In this document: piece after piece, positions 18,922-29,225 of the stretch
Numbering within the stretch: the first letter of the stretch is position 1
Layout: each line of letters begins with the position of its first letter
Source: Serratia sp. FDAARGOS_506
GTDB lineage: Bacteria > Pseudomonadota > Gammaproteobacteria > Enterobacterales > Enterobacteriaceae
Assembly (NCBI RefSeq): GCF_003812745.1
Contig: NZ_CP033831.1
Span: 3,596,001 to 3,660,000 of the forward strand
Direction: 5' to 3'
Length of the DNA stretch: 64,000 bases
Notes under the pieces: model-generated
The model's input: the letters and a program-made list of their open reading frames with translations, nothing else
The model's database searches: none
Told to the model about the DNA's origin: nothing
Position numbers and translations under genes: made by a program

Positions 18922-20182
18922 CTCAAACGCGCTGCAGCAGCTGTATCGCTTGTTCGAAGGCCGCGGCGGCGAGCGTTCGCCGCACGCCTTGGCGCACTGG
19001 CAGCAGGCGCTGCGCCTCGGTTGGCCGACGCGCAAGCATGAAAACTGGAAATACACGCCGCTGGAGAGCCTGCTGGAGCAGCAGTTCCTCGATCCGCAGC
19101 CCGCGCCGGTGAGCGCAGAGCAGCTTGCGGCGCTGGCGCTTGACATCGACGCCTGTCGGCTGGTGTTTATCGACGGCCGCTACAGCGCCGCGCTCAGCGA
19201 TGGCGATCTGGGCGACTACCAGTTCGAGTTGACCGCCTACGGCACGCCGCAGGCGCTGCCGGAGCCGATCCAGCCGGAGATTTTCCTGCACCTGACCGAA
19301 AGCCTGGCGCAGGAAACCAGCCTGATTCGCTTGCCGGCCGGCAAAGCCCCGGCCCGCCCGCTGTACCTGCTGCACGTCAGCAGCGGACGCGGCGCCAGCG
19401 GGGAAGTGAACACCGTGCATCATCGTCATCATCTGGAGATCGGCCGCAGCGCCGAGGCGGAAGTGATTGAACACTATGTCAGCCTGGGCGAGGCCGCGCA
19501 CTTCACCGGCGCGCGCCTGACCGCCAACGTGGCGGACAACGCCGGGTTGTTGCACTGCAAGCTGGCGTTTGAGAGCCAGCCGAGCTACCACTTTGCCCAT
19601 AACGATCTGGTTATCGGCCGCGACGCGCGGGTGAAAAGCGACAGCTTCCTGCTGGGCGCCGGCCTGACGCGGCACAACACCAGCGCACAGCTGAACGGCG
19701 AAGGCGCAAACCTGGTGATCAACAGCCTGGTGCTGCCGGTGGGCAAAGAGATCTGCGATACCCGCACCTATCTGGAGCATAACAAGGGCTATTGCGAAAG
19801 CCGCCAGCTGCATAAAACCGTGGTCAGCGATCGCGGCAAGGCGGTGTTCAACGGCATGATCAAAGTGGCCAAGCACGCGATCAAAACCGATGGCCAGATG
19901 ACCAACCATAACCTGCTGTTGGGTAAGGTGGCGGAGGTGGATACCAAGCCACAGCTGGAGATCTACGCCGACGACGTCAAATGCAGCCACGGCGCCACCG
20001 TGGGGCGTATCGATGAAGAGCAGCTGTTCTATCTGCAGTCGCGCGGCATCGACAAACACGCGGCGCAGCAGATGATCATCTTTGCCTTCGCCGCCGAGCT
20101 GACCGAAGGCATCGCCAACGACACCATCCGGGAACGGGTGCTGGCGCGCATCGCCCAGCGCCTGCCGGGGGAGGCTGCATGA
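18896..20182 (+). CDS. sufD: SufD Fe-S scaffold subunit
   Basis: This is a 428-residue partner of SufB, giving the right-handed beta-helix core found in both ([60 protein letters not shown]). The N-terminus has the [19 protein letters not shown] helix typical of SufD. A conserved His/Cys region (DVKCSHGA) sits at the SufB interface where iron enters. It overlaps sufC by 26 bases and sufS by four (ATGA), indicating tight coupling. Confidence 0.96.
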   Translation: MAGLPTNNNSNALQQLYRLFEGRGGERSPHALAHWQQALRLGWPTRKHENWKYTPLESLLEQQFLDPQPAPVSAEQLAALALDIDACRLVFIDGRYSAALSDGDLGDYQFELTAYGTPQALPEPIQPEIFLHLTESLAQETSLIRLPAGKAPARPLYLLHVSSGRGASGEVNTVHHRHHLEIGRSAEAEVIEHYVSLGEAAHFTGARLTANVADNAGLLHCKLAFESQPSYHFAHNDLVIGRDARVKSDSFLLGAGLTRHNTSAQLNGEGANLVINSLVLPVGKEICDTRTYLEHNKGYCESRQLHKTVVSDRGKAVFNGMIKVAKHAIKTDGQMTNHNLLLGKVAEVDTKPQLEIYADDVKCSHGATVGRIDEEQLFYLQSRGIDKHAAQQMIIFAFAAELTEGIANDTIRERVLARIAQRLPGEAA

Positions 20183-21405
20183 GTTATCCGATTGAACGCG
20201 TGCGCAGCGATTTTCCACTGCTGGCGCGTGAGGTGAACGGCCAACCGCTGGCCTATCTCGACAGCGCCGCCAGCGCGCAGAAACCGCAGGCGGTGATCGA
20301 CCGCGAGCTGGAATTCTACCGCCACGGTTATGCGGCGGTGCATCGCGGCATTCACACTCTGAGCGCCGAGGCGACTCAGCAGATGGAAGCGGTGCGGGAG
20401 CAGGCGGCGCGCTTTATCAACGCCGCCTCGGCGGAAGAGATGGTGTTCGTCAAGGGCACCACCGAAGGCATCAATCTGGTGGCCAACAGCTTTGGTCGCC
20501 ACCTGCTGCAGCCGGGCGATGCGATTCTCATCACCGAGATGGAGCACCACGCCAACATCGTGCCGTGGCAGATGCTGGCGCAGGAGCGCGGGCTGCAGCT
20601 GCGGGTGTGGCCGCTACAGCCGGACGGTACGCTGGATCTGACGCGGCTACCGGAGCTGCTTGATGCGTCCTGTAAACTGCTGGCGCTGACCGAAGTGTCT
20701 AACGTGCTGGGCACCGTCAACCCGGTGCGCGACATCATCGCCCGCGCCAGAGCCCTGGCGCCGGATTTGACGGTGCTGGTGGACGGCGCGCAGGCGGTGA
20801 TGCACCAACGCATTGATGTCCAGGCGCTGGACTGCGATTTTTACGTGTTTTCCGGCCACAAGCTGTACGGTCCTTCCGGCATAGGCATGCTGTACGGCCG
20901 TCAGGCGCTACTGCAGCAGATGCCGCCGTGGGAAGGGGGCGGCTCGATGATCCGTCAGGTCAGCCTGACGGCGGGTACCACTTTCGCCGATCCGCCGTGG
21001 CGCTTCGAGGCCGGCTCGCCGAACACCGCCGGCATCATGGGGCTGGGAGCGGCATTCGATTATGTCGAAGCCTTGGGGCTGAATGCGATCCACGATTATG
21101 AACAATCGCTGATGCGCTACGCGCTTGAGGCGCTCAGCCAAGTGCCGACGCTGAAAGTCTATGGCCCGGCTCATCGTGCCGGGGTGATCGCCTTCAACCT
21201 GGGGGAACACCATGCCTATGACGTCGGCAGCTTCCTCGATCAGTACGGCATCGCCATTCGCACCGGCCATCACTGCGCGATGCCGCTGATGGCGTTTTAT
21301 CAGGTGCCGAGCATGTGCCGCGCTTCGCTGGCGTTATATAATACCCGTGAAGAGGTGGACCGGCTGGTGGCCGGGCTGCAACGCATTCATCAGCTATTAG
21401 GCTAA
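20179..21405 (+). CDS. sufS: SufS cysteine desulfurase
   Basis: This is a 408-residue class V aminotransferase-fold enzyme (group II NifS-like) that removes sulfur from cysteine as a persulfide for SufE. The PLP-binding Lys is residue 228 in [13 protein letters not shown], and the catalytic Cys is residue 366 in [18 protein letters not shown] and TEVSNVLGT form the cofactor site. The ATG overlaps the sufD stop. Confidence 0.97.
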   Translation: MSYPIERVRSDFPLLAREVNGQPLAYLDSAASAQKPQAVIDRELEFYRHGYAAVHRGIHTLSAEATQQMEAVREQAARFINAASAEEMVFVKGTTEGINLVANSFGRHLLQPGDAILITEMEHHANIVPWQMLAQERGLQLRVWPLQPDGTLDLTRLPELLDASCKLLALTEVSNVLGTVNPVRDIIARARALAPDLTVLVDGAQAVMHQRIDVQALDCDFYVFSGHKLYGPSGIGMLYGRQALLQQMPPWEGGGSMIRQVSLTAGTTFADPPWRFEAGSPNTAGIMGLGAAFDYVEALGLNAIHDYEQSLMRYALEALSQVPTLKVYGPAHRAGVIAFNLGEHHAYDVGSFLDQYGIAIRTGHHCAMPLMAFYQVPSMCRASLALYNTREEVDRLVAGLQRIHQLLG

Positions 21406-21440
21406 GCCGGGGTGCGCCCCGGCGGTACAAAAGGATCCCC

Positions 21441-21857
21441 ATGGCGAATTTGCCGGACAAAGATAAATTGGTGCGTAATTTCTCCCGCTGTTTGAACTGG
21501 GAGGAGAAATACCTGTACGTGATTGAACTCGGCGCCAAATTGCCGCCGCTGGACGAGGCCGAACGACAGGCCGGCAACCTGATCTCCGGCTGTCAGAGTC
21601 AGGTGTGGATCGTAATGCGCCTTGATGAGCAGGGGCAGCTCGAGTTTCACGGCGACAGCGACGCGGCGATCGTCAAAGGGCTGCTGGCGGTGGTGTTTAT
21701 TCTGTATCGTCAATTGACGCCGCAGCAGATCGTCGATCTCGACGTGCGGCCGTTTTTCGCCGAGCTGGCGCTCAGCCAACATCTGACGCCTTCGCGTTCA
21801 CAGGGATTGGAGGCGATGATCCGCGCCATTCGCAGTAAAGCCGCACAGCTGATCTGA
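21441..21857 (+). CDS. sufE: SufE sulfur acceptor
   Basis: This is a 138-residue activator of SufS that accepts persulfide sulfur on Cys51 ([10 protein letters not shown]) and hands it to Suf[20 protein letters not shown] and [15 protein letters not shown] are typical. It lies 35 bp after sufS and is the last suf gene. The length matches E. coli SufE. Confidence 0.96.
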   Translation: MANLPDKDKLVRNFSRCLNWEEKYLYVIELGAKLPPLDEAERQAGNLISGCQSQVWIVMRLDEQGQLEFHGDSDAAIVKGLLAVVFILYRQLTPQQIVDLDVRPFFAELALSQHLTPSRSQGLEAMIRAIRSKAAQLI

Positions 21858-21883
21858 GCCTTAACGCCCCTCGTCTTTGAAGG

Positions 21884-21912
21884 CTCATTGATACATTCAC
21901 TTTGTCAATGAG
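21884..21912 (+). terminator. Possible terminator hairpin after sufE
   Basis: CTCATTGA and TCAATGAG form an 8-bp stem around a 13-base loop, 27 bp past the sufE stop, followed by TCTTTA. The U-tract is weak. Confidence 0.4.
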
Positions 21913-22155
21913 TCTTTACAATCCCCGTTTTCGCTTCAGGCAACATCCCCAATTCAGTGATATTTCAGCAGCTTATCCGTTGACGTTTCGTTGACAATCA
22001 GCGACGGCGATTACGTTATAACGTGTTGATTTTTAGAGAACTTATTGCCTTTGATGCCAGCGTTGCTAGTATTAATCAGGTATTGTCTGATTTACCCGCC
22101 GCCAGGCGCTCGTTAGCCTTGGGGACGAACCGTCATAAAAAATATAGGGATGATA

Positions 22156-23169
22156 ATGAAACGTGCGTTGAGTTTAATGGGCATGGTCTTCGCCACCGTA
22201 TTGGCCGGCACGCAGGCCGCCAGTGCGACCGAGTACCCGCTGCCGCCGCCGGACAGCCGTCTGATCGGTGAAAACACCACTTATACCGTGCCAAACGACG
22301 GCCGTCCGCTGGAGGCGATCGCCGCCGACTACAAGATTGGCCTACTGGGCATGCTGGAAGCTAACCCCGGCACCGACCCGTTCCTGCCCAAGCCGGGTAC
22401 GGTGCTGACCATTCCGACCCAAATGCTGCTGCCTGACACCAAGCGTGAAGGGATCATCGTCAACCTGGCCGAGCTGCGCCTTTACTACTATCCGAAAGGC
22501 GAGAACAAAGTAATCGTCTATCCGATCGGTATCGGCCAGACCGGGATGCATACGCCGCTGGAGGTAACCTCCGTCAGCCAGAAGATCCCTAACCCGACCT
22601 GGACGCCAACCGCCAATATCCGCAAACGCTATCAGTCCCAGGGCGTGACGTTGCCGGCGGTGGTGCCGGCCGGCCCTGAGAACCCGATGGGGCTGTTCGC
22701 CCTGCGTCTGGCGATGGGGCGCGGTGAATACCTGATCCACGGCACTAACGCCAACTTCGGTATCGGCATGCGCGTTAGCTCCGGCTGTATTCGTCTGCGT
22801 CCGACGGACATCGAGGCGCTGTTCAATCAGGTGCCGCGCGGCACGCGGGTGCAGGTGATCAACGATCCGGTGAAGATTTCGGTCGAACCGGACGGCAAGC
22901 GCTATGTGGAAGTGCATCAGCCGCTGTCGCGGGTAGAAAGCGACGATCCGCAGACCATGCCGATTGCGTTGTCTAAAGCGGAAAAAGCCTTTGCTGCGGA
23001 TGGGCAAACCGATCGTGCCGTGTTCGATAGCGCGGTTGTACGCCGTTCTGGCATGCCGGTGCTGGTCAACGTTGGGGAGAGTCCGTCTGAGGTGAGTTTA
23101 ACGCCTGTAGCGGCTCCTGCGGCGAATAAGAGCCCATTCAAGGCAGCGCCAATCAGTTCTGTGAACTAA
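22156..23169 (+). CDS. ldtE: LdtE-type L,D-transpeptidase (YnhG)
   Basis: This is a 337-residue periplasmic L,D-transpeptidase that forms 3-3 cross-links between meso-diaminopimelate residues of peptidoglycan. A signal peptide (MKRALSLMGMVFATVLAGTQ to about residue 25) precedes a LysM-like domain (YTVPNDGRPLEAIAADYKIG to LTIPTQ) and the YkuD catalytic domain (about 95-235), with HGTNANFGIGM and SSGCIRLRPTDIEALF, catalytic Cys211. AGGG is best placed for the ATG at 22156 rather than 22150. In E. coli LdtE, like here, is next to lpp. Confidence 0.93.
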   Translation: MKRALSLMGMVFATVLAGTQAASATEYPLPPPDSRLIGENTTYTVPNDGRPLEAIAADYKIGLLGMLEANPGTDPFLPKPGTVLTIPTQMLLPDTKREGIIVNLAELRLYYYPKGENKVIVYPIGIGQTGMHTPLEVTSVSQKIPNPTWTPTANIRKRYQSQGVTLPAVVPAGPENPMGLFALRLAMGRGEYLIHGTNANFGIGMRVSSGCIRLRPTDIEALFNQVPRGTRVQVINDPVKISVEPDGKRYVEVHQPLSRVESDDPQTMPIALSKAEKAFAADGQTDRAVFDSAVVRRSGMPVLVNVGESPSEVSLTPVAAPAANKSPFKAAPISSVN

Positions 23170-23192
23170 GTTTGCAGGATTGAGCAGTCGAA

Positions 23193-23224
23193 GAGGGGTT
23201 CAGCATGCTGAGCCTCTTTTTTTT
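23193..23224 (+). terminator. Rho-independent terminator of ldtE
   Basis: GAGGGGTTCAGCA pairs with TGCTGAGCCTC (small bulge), followed by eight or more T residues. Confidence 0.85.
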
Positions 23225-23261
23225 GTCTGCCGAAGGGGAACCCCAGACCCGACAAGCAGGC

Positions 23262-23289
23262 AAAAAAAACGGCGCACAATGTGCGCCGT
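23262..23289 (-). terminator. Rho-independent terminator of lpp
   Basis: ACGGCGCACA and TGTGCGCCGT form a 10-bp stem with a one-base-plus loop region; on the minus strand it is followed by eight T. It begins 20 bp after the lpp stop. Confidence 0.9.
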
Positions 23290-23309
23290 TTTCAATAACC
23301 AAAGCTATC

Positions 23310-23567
<258 letters not shown>

Positions 23568-23582
23568 TTAATCTCCATGTAG

Positions 23583-23596
23583 CGTTACAAGTATTA
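23583..23596 (-). promoter_or_regulatory. lpp promoter -10 and start region
   Basis: The minus strand here (TAATACTTGTAACG) and the following leader up to the AGAGGG ribosome site are base-for-base the E. coli lpp promoter region. The -10 element is TAATAC at 23596-23591 and the start is expected at 23583. Confidence 0.85.
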
Positions 23597-23803
23597 CACA
23601 AACTTTTTTCGAAAGAGAATAATTTTTTAGTGTTGAGGTGCTTTATTTTGATCGTTCGCTCAAACTTGCATCTGCTTTTACAAATTAGTTAAAAAAACGA
23701 GGGAAAACAGCCGGCTTCCATGGGACTACTCCGATTTGTTATTAGCTAAATAATGAGCGGATCACGGTTGCGTTTTGAGAAAAATAGTTTACTGCCGATA
23801 AAA

Positions 23804-23827
23804 AAAACGCCGCAAAGCGGCGTTTTG
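23804..23827 (-). terminator. Rho-independent terminator of pykF
   Basis: AAAACGCCGC and GCGGCGTTTT form a 10-bp stem with a 3-4 base loop, 28 bp past the pykF stop; A residues on the plus strand give the U-tract. Confidence 0.88.
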
Positions 23828-23854
23828 ATCAAGGCAATTATGTCACGTTTTATA

Positions 23855-25267
23855 TTACAGCACGTGTACCGAGGCGGTGTTGGTGGTGCCGCTCGGCACC
23901 AGCGCGCCGGAAACCATCACCACGACGTCGCCTTTCTGTGCCAGGCCGCTGGCCAGCGCGGCCTCTTTACCGATGCGGTAGAAGTCGTCGGTGGAGGCGA
24001 TTTCCTTGACCATCTGCGGGATAACGCCCTTGCTCAGCACCAGCTGATGCGCGGTGGTCTGGTTGGTAGTCAGCGCCAGGATAACCGCGTTCGGGAAGTA
24101 TTTACGCACGGATTTTGCCGACTTGCCGCCGCTGGTGGCGACGACGATCAGCGGCGCATCCAGTTTTTCGGCGGTTTCAACCGCGCCGCGGCACACCGCT
24201 TCGGTGATGCGCAGCTTGCGGCGATCGTTCAGGGTGTCGATACGGCTAGGCATCACGCGATCGGTACGTTCGCAGATGGTCGCCATGATGTTGACTGCTT
24301 CCAGCGGGTATTTGCCCTTGGCGCTCTCGCCGGACAGCATGACGGCATCGGTGCCGTCCAGGATGGCGTTGGCAACGTCGCCGGCTTCCGCGCGGGTAGG
24401 GCGCGGGTTTTTGATCATGGAATCGAGCATCTGGGTGGCGGTGATCACCACTTTACGCGCGCGGTTGCATTTCTCGATCATCATCTTTTGGGCGAAAATC
24501 ACTTCTTCGACCGGGATCTCCACGCCCAGATCGCCACGGGCAACCATGATGCCGTCGGACGCCTCGAGGATTTCGTCGAAGTTGTTCAGGCCTTCCTGGT
24601 TTTCGATCTTGGAGATGATCTGGATCTGCTCGCCGCCGTGAGCTTTCAGGTGTTCGCGGATCTCCAGCACGTCAGAGCGCTTGCGGATGAAGGACGCCGC
24701 CACGAAGTCGACGCCTTGCTCACAGCCGAAGATCAGGTCGCGTTTGTCTTTCTCGGCCAGCGCAGGCAGCTGGATGGAGACGCCCGGCAGGTTAACGCCC
24801 TTGTTTTCGCCCAGGTCGCCGTTGTTCAGCACCTTACAAATGACTTCGTTCTCGGTCACGTTGGTGACTTCCATGCCGATCAGGCCGTCGTCAACCAGCA
24901 CGGTGTTGCCGATCTTCAGGTCGGCGGCGAAGCCGGCGTAGGTGACTGCCACGCGATCGCTGTTACCGATCACGCTCTGGTCGGTGGTGAAGGTGAAGGT
25001 TTGGCCGGCGACCAGCGAGGCGTCTTTACCGCCTTCCAGTTTCATGGTGCGAATTTCCGGGCCTTTGGTATCCAGCAGGATGCCGGCGTTGATACCGGTT
25101 TTCGCCATCACGGCGCGCATGTTCTTGATGCGGTTGCCGTGCTCTTCATAGTCGCCGTGAGAGAAGTTGAGACGCATCACGTTCATGCCCGCATTGAGCA
25201 GGTTGGTCAGCATTTCTTCCGATTCGGTTTTTGGACCGATGGTACAAACAATTTTGGTCTTTTTCAT
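23855..25267 (-). CDS. pykF: PykF pyruvate kinase I
   Basis: This is a 470-residue pyruvate kinase, converting PEP and ADP to pyruvate and ATP, normally activated by fructose 1,6-bisphosphate. Signatures: [91 protein letters not shown] and [14 protein letters not shown]. The length equals E. coli PykF (not PykA, 480), and the position beside lpp agrees. A Cra-like site lies upstream. PpsA in the same window catalyses the opposing reaction. Confidence 0.97.
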   Translation of the reverse strand: MKKTKIVCTIGPKTESEEMLTNLLNAGMNVMRLNFSHGDYEEHGNRIKNMRAVMAKTGINAGILLDTKGPEIRTMKLEGGKDASLVAGQTFTFTTDQSVIGNSDRVAVTYAGFAADLKIGNTVLVDDGLIGMEVTNVTENEVICKVLNNGDLGENKGVNLPGVSIQLPALAEKDKRDLIFGCEQGVDFVAASFIRKRSDVLEIREHLKAHGGEQIQIISKIENQEGLNNFDEILEASDGIMVARGDLGVEIPVEEVIFAQKMMIEKCNRARKVVITATQMLDSMIKNPRPTRAEAGDVANAILDGTDAVMLSGESAKGKYPLEAVNIMATICERTDRVMPSRIDTLNDRRKLRITEAVCRGAVETAEKLDAPLIVVATSGGKSAKSVRKYFPNAVILALTTNQTTAHQLVLSKGVIPQMVKEIASTDDFYRIGKEAALASGLAQKGDVVVMVSGALVPSGTTNTASVHVL

Positions 25268-25661
25268 GGCGGAGTTTTCTACAAGTTGTGATGGATAAAA
25301 AAACGAATTTGACCGGCGTTGTTTACGCCGATAGGGAATTTGAGCCGCGTCTGGTGGTGAAAAACATAGTTAAGGATAGGTGACGACAGTTGAAGTGGGG
25401 CGGAAAAATTCAGCCCGCGTGGGGGCGCGGGGATGCTGCGCAACGGGGTAAGATTACATCGTGTTGTTATTGCGTTTTCGCAGATCAAGGGCTGAAACCA
25501 TTCAACTGATAGACGTTGCGCATTATAAAGGCTAAGCGGCGGGAAACAAAATAAAAAACCGCTGCTGCGCGGCGGATATGTCAAAACGGGGGCAAATGTG
25601 GCGCAAATGCAACGCGTTGCGGGCCGCTTGTTGCGCAAATAACCTTGCTGTAAATGCAGAT
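25268..25661. other. pykF promoter region
   Basis: This is a 394 bp gene-free interval between pykF and the cupin gene, both on the minus strand. It holds a long pykF leader and a Cra-like palindrome at 25491. No convincing small gene is seen; a 119-codon minus-strand frame is Pro/Leu rich, without family features. Confidence 0.6.
25491..25505 (+). promoter_or_regulatory. Cra (FruR)-like operator for pykF
   Basis: GCTGAAACCATTCAA keeps both half-sites of the Cra consensus GCTGAATCGATTCA. It is about 225 bp upstream of the pykF start. Cra represses pykF in E. coli. Confidence 0.5.
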
Positions 25662-25967
25662 TTAACGCGTTTGGGGAATTTCCAACAGCACGCCGGCGCT
25701 TAGGCAGAAGCAGCCGCTGGCGACGTTGGCCGGTAAGATCAGGCTCTCGCCTGCCTGAACCACCCGCGTGTCGCCGCCGAGGGTAAACTCGAATTCACCG
25801 GATATCACCCGGGTTTGCAGCGCGTGCGCGGGCTTTTGCAGCTGGCCGAAGGCGCCGGCCTCGAAACGCACTTCCGCCGCCGGTGAACCGTCGCTCATCA
25901 CGCCTTCACGGCGGGCAAGGCCATTGTCGAGCGGTAAAAAGGCGGTTTTGGCGGTAAAGGTGGTCAT
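25662..25967 (-). CDS. Small cupin-domain protein
   Basis: This is a 101-residue single cupin domain: EVRFEAGAFGQLQKPAHALQ, then TRVISGEFEFTLGGDTRVVQ, AGESLILPANVASGCF. The pattern G(x)5HxH...G(x)5PxG is degenerate: one histidine (AHAL) remains in motif 1 and the second motif has no histidine, so metal catalysis is uncertain. AGGAA lies seven bases before the ATG. It sits between the tRNA cluster and pykF with no operon partner. Function unknown; a sugar or small-molecule binding role is possible for this fold. Confidence 0.8.
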   Translation of the reverse strand: MTTFTAKTAFLPLDNGLARREGVMSDGSPAAEVRFEAGAFGQLQKPAHALQTRVISGEFEFTLGGDTRVVQAGESLILPANVASGCFCLSAGVLLEIPQTR

Positions 25968-26087
25968 GTGGCGTTCCTGGTGGCTGATGGCGGTAGCACG
26001 GCGCGATCGACATAAAAGTCAGGCGGTCGGGCAGAGACGAAACAACGGGAAGTATAACGCGATAGGGGGAGAGATGAATCAGCAATA

Positions 26088-26164
26088 TGGTGCGTCCGAG
26101 TGGACTCGAACCACCGACCCCCACCATGTCAAGGTGGTGCTCTAACCAACTGAGCTACGGACGC
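26088..26164 (-). tRNA. tRNA-Val(GAC), copy 3 of 3
   Basis: The 77-nt gene including encoded CCA has acceptor stem GCGTCCG/CGGACGC, T-loop GGTTCGAGTCC and anticodon loop TTGACAT (anticodon GAC). It is last in transcription order. E. coli has two such genes (valV, valW) at the same place beside mdtK. Confidence 0.97.
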
Positions 26165-26184
26165 ACTGCACTGCTTCTGAAATT

Positions 26185-26261
26185 TGGTGCGTCCGAGTGG
26201 ACTCGAACCACCGACCCCCACCATGTCAAGGTGGTGCTCTAACCAACTGAGCTACGGACGC
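26185..26261 (-). tRNA. tRNA-Val(GAC), copy 2 of 3
   Basis: This 77-nt gene is identical in sequence to its two neighbours, with anticodon GAC and encoded CCA. It is separated from copy 3 by 20 bp and from copy 1 by 20 bp, giving a 97-bp period. Confidence 0.97.
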
Positions 26262-26281
26262 ACTGAACTGCTTCAGGAATT

Positions 26282-26358
26282 TGGTGCGTCCGAGTGGACT
26301 CGAACCACCGACCCCCACCATGTCAAGGTGGTGCTCTAACCAACTGAGCTACGGACGC
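26282..26358 (-). tRNA. tRNA-Val(GAC), copy 1 of 3
   Basis: This is the first copy in transcription order, 77 nt with anticodon GAC and encoded CCA, directly downstream of the promoter at 26396-26424. Confidence 0.97.
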
Positions 26359-26395
26359 ATCTTTTCCTGTCTGTCATGGCTGACAGCGGGGACGA

Positions 26396-26424
26396 ATATT
26401 AACGAGCTACCCGCGTGCTGGCAA
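26396..26424 (-). promoter_or_regulatory. Sigma-70 promoter of the tRNA-Val cluster
   Basis: On the minus strand TTGCCA and TAATAT are exactly 17 bp apart, followed by a GC-rich discriminator (CGTCCCCGC), the usual form of a stringently controlled stable-RNA promoter. The -10 element is 37 bp before the first tRNA. Confidence 0.8.
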
Positions 26425-26539
26425 GGGGAAAAGCGCAATTTTATTCGGTATTTCACGCGATTGCTGAGGTTGTGCGCAGTCCGGCGTTTTTTTCCGCAAA
26501 CCGCAGCCCGGCCGGGGATGAAACCGGCCGGGCGCGTGC

Positions 26540-27916
26540 TCAGCGCGTGGATCGCTGCAGGATGACGGCGGTCGGCTGTTTCTGCAGCCAGCGCATGCGC
26601 AGCGCCATCATGATGGCGGCGAAGGTCAGGCCGATGATAAAGCCGATCCAGAAACCGCTTGGCCCCATCGCCGGCACCACTGCGTCGGTTAACGCCAGCA
26701 GATAGCCGCTCGGCAGGCCCAACACCCAATAAGCGATGAAGGTGATGAAGAAGATCGCGCGGGTGTCTTTATAACCACGCAGCACGCCGCTGCCGATCAC
26801 CTGGACAGAATCCGAGATTTGGTACAGCGCCGCCAGCAGCATCAGCTGCGAGGCCATCGCCACCACCGCCGGGCTGTCGTTGTACAGCAGGGCGATCGGT
26901 TCGCGGAAGGTGGCGGTAAACAGCGCGGTGCAGACGGCCATGGTGATGCCGACGCCGATGGCGGAGTAGGCGGCGACGCGCGCGCCTTCTACCGAGCCTT
27001 CCCCCAGCCGGTAACCGACGCGGATAGTGGCGCCGACGCCCAGCGACAGCGGCAGTACGAACATCAGCGCGCTGAAGTTAAGCGCGATCTGGTGGCCGGC
27101 GACCGCGACGATCCCCAGCGGCGAAACCAGCAACGCCACCACGGCAAACAGCGTGACTTCGAAGAACAACGCCAGCGCCACCGGCATGCCGATGCCGATC
27201 AGGCGCTTCAGCGCCGCCCAGTCCGGGCCGCCGAGATCGCCCGTCTGGCGTTTGATGTCGCGCTGCGACGGTGCGCGCTTCACGTACCAGCGCATCATCA
27301 GGAACATAAACCAGTAGACGCTACCGGTGGCGACGCCGCAGCCGACGCCGCCCAGCTCCGGCATACCGAACTTGCCGTAGATAAAGATGTAGTTGATGGG
27401 GATATTCACCAGCAGGCCGAGGAAGCCGATCACCATGCCGGGCTTGGTTTTGGACAACCCTTCGCACTGGTTGCGCATCACCTGGAAGAACAGGTAACCC
27501 GGCGCCCCCCACATGATGGCGTGCAGATAACCGACGGCTTTATCCGCCAGTTGCGGATCGATGTTGTGCATCATGTCGATGACGAACTTGCAGTTATACA
27601 GCACCACGATCAGCAGCGCGGACACGCCTGAAGCCAGCCAAAAACCCTGGCGAACCTGGTGAGCGATGCGATCGCGCCGCCCGGCGCCGTTGAGCTGGGC
27701 GATAACCGGAGTCAGCGCCAACAGCAGGCCGTGGCCGAACAGGATGGCCGGCAGCCAGATTGACGTGCCGACCGCAACCGCCGCCATGTCGGTGGCGCTG
27801 TAGGCGCCGGCCATGATGGTATCCACCACGCCCATGGCGGTTTGTGATATTTGCGCGATGATGACCGGGATAGCGAGAGCCAATAAACTACGCGCTTCAA
27901 TTAAGTACTTCTGCAC
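26540..27916 (-). CDS. mdtK: MdtK multidrug efflux MATE transporter
   Basis: This is a 458-residue, 12-helix MATE (NorM/YdhE type) antiporter exporting cationic drugs such as fluoroquinolones and dyes. The N-terminal [40 protein letters not shown] and the repeated second half ([21 protein letters not shown]) show the duplicated MATE fold. The length and location between tRNA-Val and the divergent ribE correspond to E. coli mdtK. No local regulator is evident. Confidence 0.95.
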   Translation of the reverse strand: MQKYLIEARSLLALAIPVIIAQISQTAMGVVDTIMAGAYSATDMAAVAVGTSIWLPAILFGHGLLLALTPVIAQLNGAGRRDRIAHQVRQGFWLASGVSALLIVVLYNCKFVIDMMHNIDPQLADKAVGYLHAIMWGAPGYLFFQVMRNQCEGLSKTKPGMVIGFLGLLVNIPINYIFIYGKFGMPELGGVGCGVATGSVYWFMFLMMRWYVKRAPSQRDIKRQTGDLGGPDWAALKRLIGIGMPVALALFFEVTLFAVVALLVSPLGIVAVAGHQIALNFSALMFVLPLSLGVGATIRVGYRLGEGSVEGARVAAYSAIGVGITMAVCTALFTATFREPIALLYNDSPAVVAMASQLMLLAALYQISDSVQVIGSGVLRGYKDTRAIFFITFIAYWVLGLPSGYLLALTDAVVPAMGPSGFWIGFIIGLTFAAIMMALRMRWLQKQPTAVILQRSTR

Positions 27917-28154
27917 GCATACACCTTTCTATTTATATATGTGGGAGGGAGGGCTGCCGCGAGAGGACAACAATTAAAATAGCGGAATTTTGTCAAAAAT
28001 ATTGTACCTGCTCGGCGTCGTTAAGCAAACGCCGCAGATAAATAGTTATTAAATGCGCAGGCACGCGTTTTTTGCCGTCGCGGATTTGGTTTTCAGCGCC
28101 AACTGGGGCAAACTGCCGGAAGCGTTTTAACCTATTTAGTAAGAAGAGGCACAT

Positions 28155-28805
28155 ATGTTCACCGGTATCGTACAAGGCACCGCGCCGCTGGTCGCCATTG
28201 ATGAGAAACCCAATTTCCGCACCCACGTGATCGAGATGCCTGCCGAGCTGTTGCCGGGGTTGGAGCTGGGCGCGTCGGTGGCCCATAACGGCTGTTGCTT
28301 GACCGTGACCGCGGTGGAAGGCAACCGCGTCAGCTTCGATTTGATCAAGGAAACGCTGCGCCTGACCAACCTCGGCGATTTGGCGCTGGGCGACATCGTC
28401 AATATCGAGCGCGCAGCGAAATTCAATGACGAAATTGGCGGTCATTTGATGTCCGGCCATATTATCTGTACGGCGGAAGTGGCCAAGATTTATACGTCGG
28501 AAAATAACCGCCAGGTATGGCTGCGCATGCCGAATGCAGAATTGATGAAATATGTGCTGCACAAAGGTTTCATCGGTATCGACGGCATTAGCCTGACCAT
28601 CGGCGAAGTGGTGAATAACCGTTTCTGCGTGCACCTGATCCCGGAAACACTGGAGCGCACCACGCTGGGTAAGAAACGCCTGGGTGACAAGGTGAACATC
28701 GAAATCGATCCGCAAACGCAGGCGGTGGTGGACACCGTCGAGCGCGTGCTGGCCAACCGCGAAGCGACGCTGGCTGCGGCGATGGCGCAGGCACACAAAG
28801 ACTGA
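28155..28805 (+). CDS. ribE: RibE (RibC) riboflavin synthase alpha chain
   Basis: This 216-residue enzyme dismutates two 6,7-dimethyl-8-ribityllumazine molecules to riboflavin. It has two lumazine-binding barrels, the first starting [16 protein letters not shown] with [12 protein letters not shown] and [12 protein letters not shown], the second with [15 protein letters not shown] and [13 protein letters not shown], and the trimerising C-terminal helix (VDTVERVL). No FMN riboswitch was recognised upstream. It is divergent from mdtK as in E. coli. Confidence 0.96.
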   Translation: MFTGIVQGTAPLVAIDEKPNFRTHVIEMPAELLPGLELGASVAHNGCCLTVTAVEGNRVSFDLIKETLRLTNLGDLALGDIVNIERAAKFNDEIGGHLMSGHIICTAEVAKIYTSENNRQVWLRMPNAELMKYVLHKGFIGIDGISLTIGEVVNNRFCVHLIPETLERTTLGKKRLGDKVNIEIDPQTQAVVDTVERVLANREATLAAAMAQAHKD

Positions 28806-28859
28806 CAGCGATTCTGGCCTTGCCGCCGGAATCGAATCATAAGCAGAGAGGAGAAACGC

Positions 28860-29153
28860 GTGAAGTTTTATGGGAAAACGTTATTGTTAACCGCGTTGCT
28901 GGCGCTGAGCGCCTGCAGCAGTTCACCTGAGCAGGGCGCCGGCGCGCAAATGGCCGATGCGGACGATACCTGCGGCGCTTCGCAGTATCAAAACTTCGTC
29001 GGCAAGCCGATGACTTCGCTGGAAGGCGTGCGGATCGAATCTAAGGTGCGCGCCATTCCGTACAACTCTGCCGTTACCATGGATTTCAACCTGCGCCGTC
29101 TGAACTTCCTCGGCGATCGCGACGATAAAATCATTCGCGTTTACTGCGGTTAA
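28860..29153 (+). CDS. I78-family peptidase inhibitor lipoprotein
   Basis: This is a 97-residue predicted lipoprotein. The signal peptide ends LSAC with the lipidated Cys near residue 19. The mature part DTCGASQYQNFVGKPMTSLE and VRAIPYNSAVTMDFNLRRLN ending IIRVYCG is the inhibitor I78 pattern (C-x-A-x-x-x-Q-x-x-V-G and R-V-x-C-G). Members block serine proteases such as elastase or subtilisin. The start is a GTG with GGAG six bases upstream. It is 54 bp after ribE and ends in a strong terminator. Inhibitory activity is inferred from family only. Confidence 0.85.
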   Translation: MKFYGKTLLLTALLALSACSSSPEQGAGAQMADADDTCGASQYQNFVGKPMTSLEGVRIESKVRAIPYNSAVTMDFNLRRLNFLGDRDDKIIRVYCG

Positions 29154-29173
29154 CCCGCAGGGGCCGAAAGAGC

Positions 29174-29214
29174 AAAAAAAAGCCCCGGCGAGGTTGTTGC
29201 CGGGGCTTTTTTAT
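29174..29214. terminator. Bidirectional terminator between I78 gene and cfa
   Basis: AGCCCCGGC (29181-29189) and GCCGGGGCT (29199-29207) form a 9-bp stem flanked by A7 on the left and T6 on the right, so it can stop both convergent transcripts. Confidence 0.9.
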
Positions 29215-29225
29215 CGGGGGAACAT

